DNA from: Parvularculaceae bacterium UBA4496
GTDB taxonomy: Bacteria > Pseudomonadota > Alphaproteobacteria > Caulobacterales > Parvularculaceae
Length of the DNA stretch: 10,212 bases
Assembly: GCA_002388885.1 (NCBI GenBank)
Contig: DGNI01000103.1
Coordinates: forward strand, 5,721-15,932
Direction: 5' to 3'
Made by a program: the position numbers and the translations under genes. The notes under the pieces are model-generated. The model was given only the letters and a program-made list of their open reading frames with translations. It was not told the origin of the DNA and made no database searches. Position 1 is the stretch's first letter; each line of letters begins with the position of its first letter. Shown here one piece after another: positions 7,557 through 10,212 of the stretch.

Positions 7557-7586
7557 TTGCGCGTATGCTCGTTATGGTTGTATAAA
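7557..7586 (+). promoter_or_regulatory. Candidate sigma-70-type promoter for flbT
   Basis: TTGCGC (7557-7562) and TATAAA (7581-7586) are separated by 18 bases in an AT-rich stretch unlike the surrounding DNA. They lie 61 bases upstream of the flbT ATG. The boxes match the -35 and -10 consensus fairly well. Transcription would start near 7593, inside a set of small inverted repeats. This is inferred from sequence only. Confidence 0.45.
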
Positions 7587-7603
7587 TAACAACTTTTAGT
7601 TGT
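7577..7603 (+). promoter_or_regulatory. Interlocking inverted repeats upstream of flbT
   Basis: GTTGT (7577-7581), ACAAC (7589-7593) and GTTGT (7599-7603) alternate. The central arm can therefore pair with either flank. The right-hand hairpin is ACAACT/AGTTGT with a three-base loop (six pairs). The left-hand one has five pairs and a seven-base loop. The two are mutually exclusive. The repeat overlaps the proposed -10 box, so it may instead be a DNA operator with two half-site pairs. Transcript start determines which reading applies. Confidence 0.35.
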
Positions 7604-7646
7604 AATACTCTAAAGTGCTAGCACCGATCACAGAGCGAGCCCCAGC

Positions 7647-8048
7647 ATGAGCGGATTAATATTGAAGCTTCGCCCTCATGAAGAATTGATGATCAATGGC
7701 GTTCTCGTAGAGAACGGCGAACGAAACACCAGACTCCGGGTCAAATCGGAGGGCGCCCACATTCTTCGCTTGAGGGATGCATTACGGCCGGAAGAGGCGA
7801 CGACGCCCTTAAAGCGCGCCTATTATATCGCTCAATTGGCTGTATCAGGACAGATATCCACTTCAGAAGCAGCGGAGATTCTGACGGAAGCATTGCAGGA
7901 AAACCCTGACCTTCACGTTATTCCACGCTTGGTAGAAAGCATCGCCAGCCATGATTTTTATCAGATCATGCGCCAACTACGTGCAGGAGCGTTGGCTGAC
8001 CGCGAGAAGCCGAAACAGGAATTCAGGGCCAGAGTCGGAATGCGCTGA
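7647..8048 (+). CDS. flbT: Flagellar biosynthesis regulator FlbT
   Basis: FlbT is an alphaproteobacterial post-transcriptional regulator. In Caulobacter crescentus it binds the 5' untranslated region of flagellin mRNA and promotes its decay, acting opposite to FlaF. This 133-residue protein shows the family layout: LILKLRPHEELMINGVLVENGERNTRLRV at the start, then a region resembling the family's 'RE-D...P-----TP---IYF' block (LRLRDALRPEEATTPLKRAYYIAQLA). An alpha-helical C-terminal half follows (ESIASHDFYQIMRQLRAGALADRE). Length is close to known FlbT proteins. The ATG at 7647 has a weak GAG (7637-7639) seven bases upstream. It normally sits beside flaF and flagellin genes. Here it stands alone between lptG and mtaB with its own apparent promoter. 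It may act in trans on flagellin mRNA encoded elsewhere, or have another RNA target. Confidence 0.88.
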   Translation: MSGLILKLRPHEELMINGVLVENGERNTRLRVKSEGAHILRLRDALRPEEATTPLKRAYYIAQLAVSGQISTSEAAEILTEALQENPDLHVIPRLVESIASHDFYQIMRQLRAGALADREKPKQEFRARVGMR

Positions 8049-8126
8049 CCCTCACAGGAAGGTTTTGCTGACTATTTCGCGAAGGGCTTGTTGTACTAAA
8101 CGCCCGGATGGCTCAAATAGCGTCCA

Positions 8127-9386
8127 ATGTCTGAATTATCCGAAATTATTACACTGGGATGCCGCCTCAATTTGGCGGAAAGCGAAGTCATGCGCCGTCT
8201 CAGTCGCGAATATGGCTGTAGCGATGCAGTGGTGGTCAATACGTGCGCTGTGACGAATGAGGCCGTCCGCACTGCCCGCAAACGTATCAGGCGTGCAAAG
8301 CGCGAGCGGCCCGGCGCGCGGATAATCGTAACTGGCTGCGCGGCTCAAACCGAGCCCGAGACATTTGCAAAAATGCCTGAAGTTGCGGCCGTCATCGGCA
8401 ATCAGGAAAAACTCGACCCCGCCCAGTGGCGAATGTTGGCCGCTGAAGACGGCGAATTGCTTCAGGTCAATGACATTATGTCGGCGCGAGAGACGGCCGG
8501 TCATCTGATCGACGGCTATGGAGACCGTGCCCGCGCTTTTGTGCAGATACAAAACGGCTGCGATCACCGCTGTACGTTTTGCATCATCCCTTTCGGCCGT
8601 GGGAACTCTCGTTCAGCTCCGGTTGAGGAGGTCATCGAACAAACCCGCCGTCTTGTTGACGCCGGCCACAAGGAGGTCGTGCTCACAGGTGTCGATATCA
8701 CGTCATACGGAGCTGACCTTGAGGATGCGCCTTCGCTGGGGCGGTTGGTCAGCCAATTGCTTGACGCGGCGCCGGACCTCCACAGGCTTCGCTTGTCATC
8801 AATTGACGGCGCCGAGATTGACGAAGAGCTTCTCGACAGAATTACCGGTGATGAGCGGGTCGCACCGCATTTGCATTTGTCGCTGCAATCCGGCGACAAT
8901 CTGATCCTGAAGCGCATGAAGCGCCGGCATACGCGAGAACAGGCGATAACGCTTTGTGAAGCTGTTCGCGCCCGTCGGCCTGAAGTGGCGTTTGGAGCGG
9001 ATATCATCGCCGGATTTCCCACAGAAACAGACGCTATGTTCGAGCGCAGCCTTAACATCGTTGAGGAGGCCGGACTGCACTATTTGCACGTTTTTCCCTA
9101 CTCTCCTCGGAAAGGGACCCCGGCGGCGAGAATGCCGCAAGTGCCGCGAGACGCTGTCAAGGAACGGGCGCGGAGGTTAAGGCAGGCGGGGACTAAAAGC
9201 CTACGCCGGTTTCTCGATCATCAAATCGGTAAAACCTTCACCGCCATTCAGGAAAGCGGCGGCCGGGCAAGGCTCGGCAATTACGCGCCAGTCATTTTTG
9301 CCGGTGAAGACACGCCTGTTGGCGAAACGGTGACGGTCAAAGTCACCGACCGTAGCGGCGACGCATTAATTGGAGAAAAGGTTTGA
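8127..9386 (+). CDS. mtaB: tRNA t6A37 methylthiotransferase MtaB
   Basis: MtaB is a radical-SAM enzyme with two 4Fe-4S clusters. It converts N6-threonylcarbamoyladenosine at position 37 of ANN-decoding tRNAs to the 2-methylthio form (ms2t6A), stabilising codon pairing. The N-terminal UPF0004 domain carries cluster cysteines C12 (LGCRLN), C40 (NTCAVT) and C71 (TGCAAQ). The radical-SAM motif is C145-x3-C149-x2-C152 (NGCDHRCTFCIIPFGRG). A C-terminal TRAM domain (about 365-419) binds RNA. The 419-residue length is normal. LGCRLNxxESE and the lack of MiaB or RimO features point to MtaB over its paralogues. The ATG at 8127 is the first possible start, because an in-frame TAG lies at 8118-8120. No good SD is visible, so initiation may be SD-independent. 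mtaB commonly precedes ftsY in alphaproteobacteria, as it does here. Confidence 0.94.
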   Translation: MSELSEIITLGCRLNLAESEVMRRLSREYGCSDAVVVNTCAVTNEAVRTARKRIRRAKRERPGARIIVTGCAAQTEPETFAKMPEVAAVIGNQEKLDPAQWRMLAAEDGELLQVNDIMSARETAGHLIDGYGDRARAFVQIQNGCDHRCTFCIIPFGRGNSRSAPVEEVIEQTRRLVDAGHKEVVLTGVDITSYGADLEDAPSLGRLVSQLLDAAPDLHRLRLSSIDGAEIDEELLDRITGDERVAPHLHLSLQSGDNLILKRMKRRHTREQAITLCEAVRARRPEVAFGADIIAGFPTETDAMFERSLNIVEEAGLHYLHVFPYSPRKGTPAARMPQVPRDAVKERARRLRQAGTKSLRRFLDHQIGKTFTAIQESGGRARLGNYAPVIFAGEDTPVGETVTVKVTDRSGDALIGEKV

Positions 9387-9398
9387 AACGACATCAAG

Positions 9399-9433
9399 GA
9401 AAAAGCCGCCTTTTGGAAGGGCGGCTCTTTTTC
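9399..9433. terminator. Bidirectional rho-independent terminator
   Basis: AGCCGCC (9404-9410) pairs perfectly with GGCGGCT (9420-9426) across a nine-base loop. A T-tract (9428-9432) follows on the + strand and an A-tract (9400-9404) precedes the stem, giving a T-tract on the minus strand. It lies 12-17 bases after the mtaB stop and 15-20 bases after the stop of the minus-strand mini-gene at 9448. It can therefore end both convergent transcripts. Confidence 0.85.
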
Positions 9434-9447
9434 GCAACGAATGGGCG

Positions 9448-9537
9448 TTATTTGCCCGGTTTGCCCGCGGGCTTCGTCGCCGGTTTGCCGGCGGGTTTTT
9501 TGTCAGCGGGTTTAGCTTGAGGTTTGGTGTTAGCCAT
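9448..9537 (-). CDS. Lys/Pro/Ala-rich 29-residue small basic protein
   Basis: A short minus-strand frame of 29 codons plus stop. It begins MANTKPQAKPADKKPAGKP and ends in a KPATKPAGKPGK repeat. Eight Lys and one Asp make it strongly basic, and six Pro keep it from folding as a helix. Support for it being real: a GGAGAG SD (complement of 9542-9547) four bases before the ATG, a preceding AT-rich region with promoter-like boxes, and a following bidirectional terminator with a T-tract on its strand. The composition recalls histone-H1-like KPA tails and nucleic-acid-binding proteins, but no function can be assigned. The underlying DNA carries a 24-base-period imperfect repeat (CCGGTTTGCC at 9456 and 9480), so the protein may have grown by duplication. 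The minus frame continues upstream without a stop to about 9810, but SD placement favours this start. Confidence 0.55.
   Translation of the reverse strand: MANTKPQAKPADKKPAGKPATKPAGKPGK
9456..9495. repeat. 24-bp-period imperfect direct repeat within the KPA mini-gene
   Basis: Positions 9456-9471 and 9480-9495 match at 15 of 16 bases (CCGGTTTGCC[C/G]GCGGG). The repeat encodes AGKP units of the minus-strand protein. It also contains GC palindromes that can fold on either strand. Confidence 0.6.
9478..9501 (+). terminator. Second + strand terminator-like hairpin
   Basis: CGCCGG (9478-9483) pairs with CCGGCG (9488-9493) around TTTG, followed by GG and a six-T run (9496-9501). Read on the + strand this is a plausible backup intrinsic terminator between mtaB and ftsY. 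It lies inside the minus-strand mini-gene, so the hairpin may instead be a by-product of its AGKP and KKP codons. Confidence 0.4.
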
Positions 9538-9555
9538 CTGGCTCTCCATAAGCGA

Positions 9556-9571
9556 GCTGGAGAATTCCAGC
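9556..9571. repeat. Perfect six-pair inverted repeat in the mini-gene leader
   Basis: GCTGGA (9556-9561) and TCCAGC (9566-9571) flank the four bases GAAT. It sits between the proposed minus-strand promoter and the mini-gene SD. In the minus-strand RNA, UCUCC within this element could alternatively pair with GGAGA of the SD. Either an operator or an RNA switch is possible. The short length limits confidence. Confidence 0.35.
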
Positions 9572-9578
9572 CGCCTGC

Positions 9579-9608
9579 TAATAATTACACCGTATAGAAA
9601 CTTTTCAA
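9579..9608 (-). promoter_or_regulatory. Candidate minus-strand promoter for the KPA mini-gene
   Basis: On the minus strand TTGAAA (complement of 9603-9608) is a good -35. It is followed 15-17 bases later by an AT-rich -10 candidate (TAATTA at 9587-9582, or ATTATT at 9585-9580). The spacing is slightly off for the better box. On the + strand, TGCTAATAA (9576-9584) resembles an extended -10 for ftsY without a clear -35. The two promoters would overlap in this divergent region. Confidence 0.3.
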
Positions 9609-9623
9609 GTGGGTGCGTGAGGC

Positions 9624-10212
9624 GTGGCGAATAAATTTTTGTCAGGATTGTTTGGCAAGGGCAAGGACGTTGGCGGCGGGGTTGCTTCTGAAGCTGAAGG
9701 CTCAGATGCGTCCTCCGAAGCAGCATCGCCAAACAAAATCGAGGATGCAGCGCCGGCCCCCGAGAAGAAATCAGGCGGATGGCTGTCTCGGTTAAGGGCG
9801 GGGCTGTCAAAATCGTCAGGCAAGCTCGGGGAAGGCGTTTCGTCGATTTTTACCAAGCGCAAGCTTGATGATGAAACCCTTGAGGATCTGCATGACCTCC
9901 TCGTTACCGCCGATTTGGGCGTCGCGGCGGCGCGCCGGATCACGGAAGCGTTGGCAAAGGACAAGTTCGACAAAGACATCAGTGATGATGAGGTTCGTGC
10001 TGCGCTTGCGAATGAAGTGGCGGCGACGCTCCAGCTGCTGGAGAAGGCGCTTGAGGTTGACCGGTCAAAAAAACCGCACGTTCTCCTCATGGTCGGTGTG
10101 AACGGCGCCGGGAAGACGACGACCATTGGCAAACTCGCCAAAAAATTCAGCGATGACGGACTGAAAGTAGTGCTTGCGGCAGGGGATACTTTCCGCGCCG
10201 CCGCCATCGAGC
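9624..10212 (+). CDS. ftsY: Signal recognition particle receptor FtsY (3' end outside window)
   Basis: FtsY is the SRP-receptor GTPase that docks Ffh-bound ribosomes at the SecYEG translocon. The first 196 codons are present. The A domain is short (residues 1 to about 60) and begins [13 protein letters not shown] after the initiator, a membrane-contacting amphipathic start, followed by acidic/Ala-rich sequence. The N domain helical bundle follows ([16 protein letters not shown], then [19 protein letters not shown], about 65-145). The G domain begins with the P-loop [15 protein letters not shown] (158-172) and the G2 region DTFRAAAIE (188-196), where the window ends. The start is GTG 9624. An in-frame TGA at 9618-9620 excludes any earlier start. 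The only SD-like bases, GAGG (9619-9622), are one base away, so initiation looks weak or SD-independent. It follows mtaB, separated by a terminator, so it needs its own promoter. Confidence 0.95.
   Translation, partial: MANKFLSGLFGKGKDVGGGVASEAEGSDASSEAASPNKIEDAAPAPEKKSGGWLSRLRAGLSKSSGKLGEGVSSIFTKRKLDDETLEDLHDLLVTADLGVAAARRITEALAKDKFDKDISDDEVRAALANEVAATLQLLEKALEVDRSKKPHVLLMVGVNGAGKTTTIGKLAKKFSDDGLKVVLAAGDTFRAAAIE

Noticed and set aside
9538..9810. Longer minus-strand frame (120 residues) containing the KPA mini-gene
   Set aside because: The upstream part is antisense to ftsY, and the SD and promoter-like boxes lie inside it, favouring the short product.
9605..10207. A 200-residue minus-strand frame opposite ftsY
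   Set aside because: It is Ser-rich low-complexity antisense of the clearly coding FtsY frame, with no recognisable domain.
1..10212. CRISPR array, tRNA or rRNA genes, insertion sequences, prophage genes
   Set aside because: I saw no regularly spaced repeats, cloverleaf sequences, transposase motifs or phage-like genes on either strand.

Overview
The window comes from the chromosome of an alphaproteobacterium. The main clue is FlbT, a flagellar regulator essentially restricted to that class. The alphaproteobacterial-type GshB, the moderate-to-high GC content and the mtaB–ftsY neighbourhood agree. I cannot place it below class level with confidence. All large genes lie on the + strand. This is mostly core envelope, redox and translation housekeeping DNA. 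I see no phage, transposon, CRISPR array, tRNA or rRNA.

Layout. (1) Positions 3-2831 hold rsmI (16S rRNA C1402 2'-O-methylation), yraN (overlapping rsmI by ATGA), a two-BON-domain lipoprotein resembling DolP, and gshB (glutathione synthetase). (2) Positions 2936-5132 hold a GT4 glycosyltransferase and a polytopic membrane protein 16 bp apart, probably a two-gene envelope glycolipid or glycan unit of unknown product. (3) Positions 5129-7528 hold a possible 47-residue membrane peptide ORF, lptF and lptG. LptF and LptG are the inner-membrane permease subunits of the lipopolysaccharide exporter. (4) Positions 7647-8048 hold a stand-alone flbT with its own AT-rich promoter and leader. (5) Positions 8127-9386 hold mtaB (ms2t6A tRNA modification), closed by a strong bidirectional terminator. 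(6) A 29-codon Lys/Pro/Ala-rich ORF on the minus strand (9448-9537) converges on that terminator and is divergent from ftsY. (7) ftsY, the signal-recognition-particle receptor, starts at a GTG (9624) and runs off the window just after its G2 motif.

How the genes fit together: the DolP-like lipoprotein, the GT4/membrane pair and LptF/LptG all act on the cell envelope, and FtsY delivers inner-membrane proteins. RsmI and MtaB tune decoding through rRNA and tRNA modification. GshB supplies glutathione. FlbT is the functional outlier, because it normally sits among flagellin genes.

The most noteworthy items are small. They are the minus-strand KPA-rich mini-gene with SD and terminator, the 47-codon ORF that may couple translation into lptF, the orphan flbT with a leader able to form alternative hairpins, and the uncharacterised GT4/membrane-protein pair. 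No clearly novel multi-gene system is visible.
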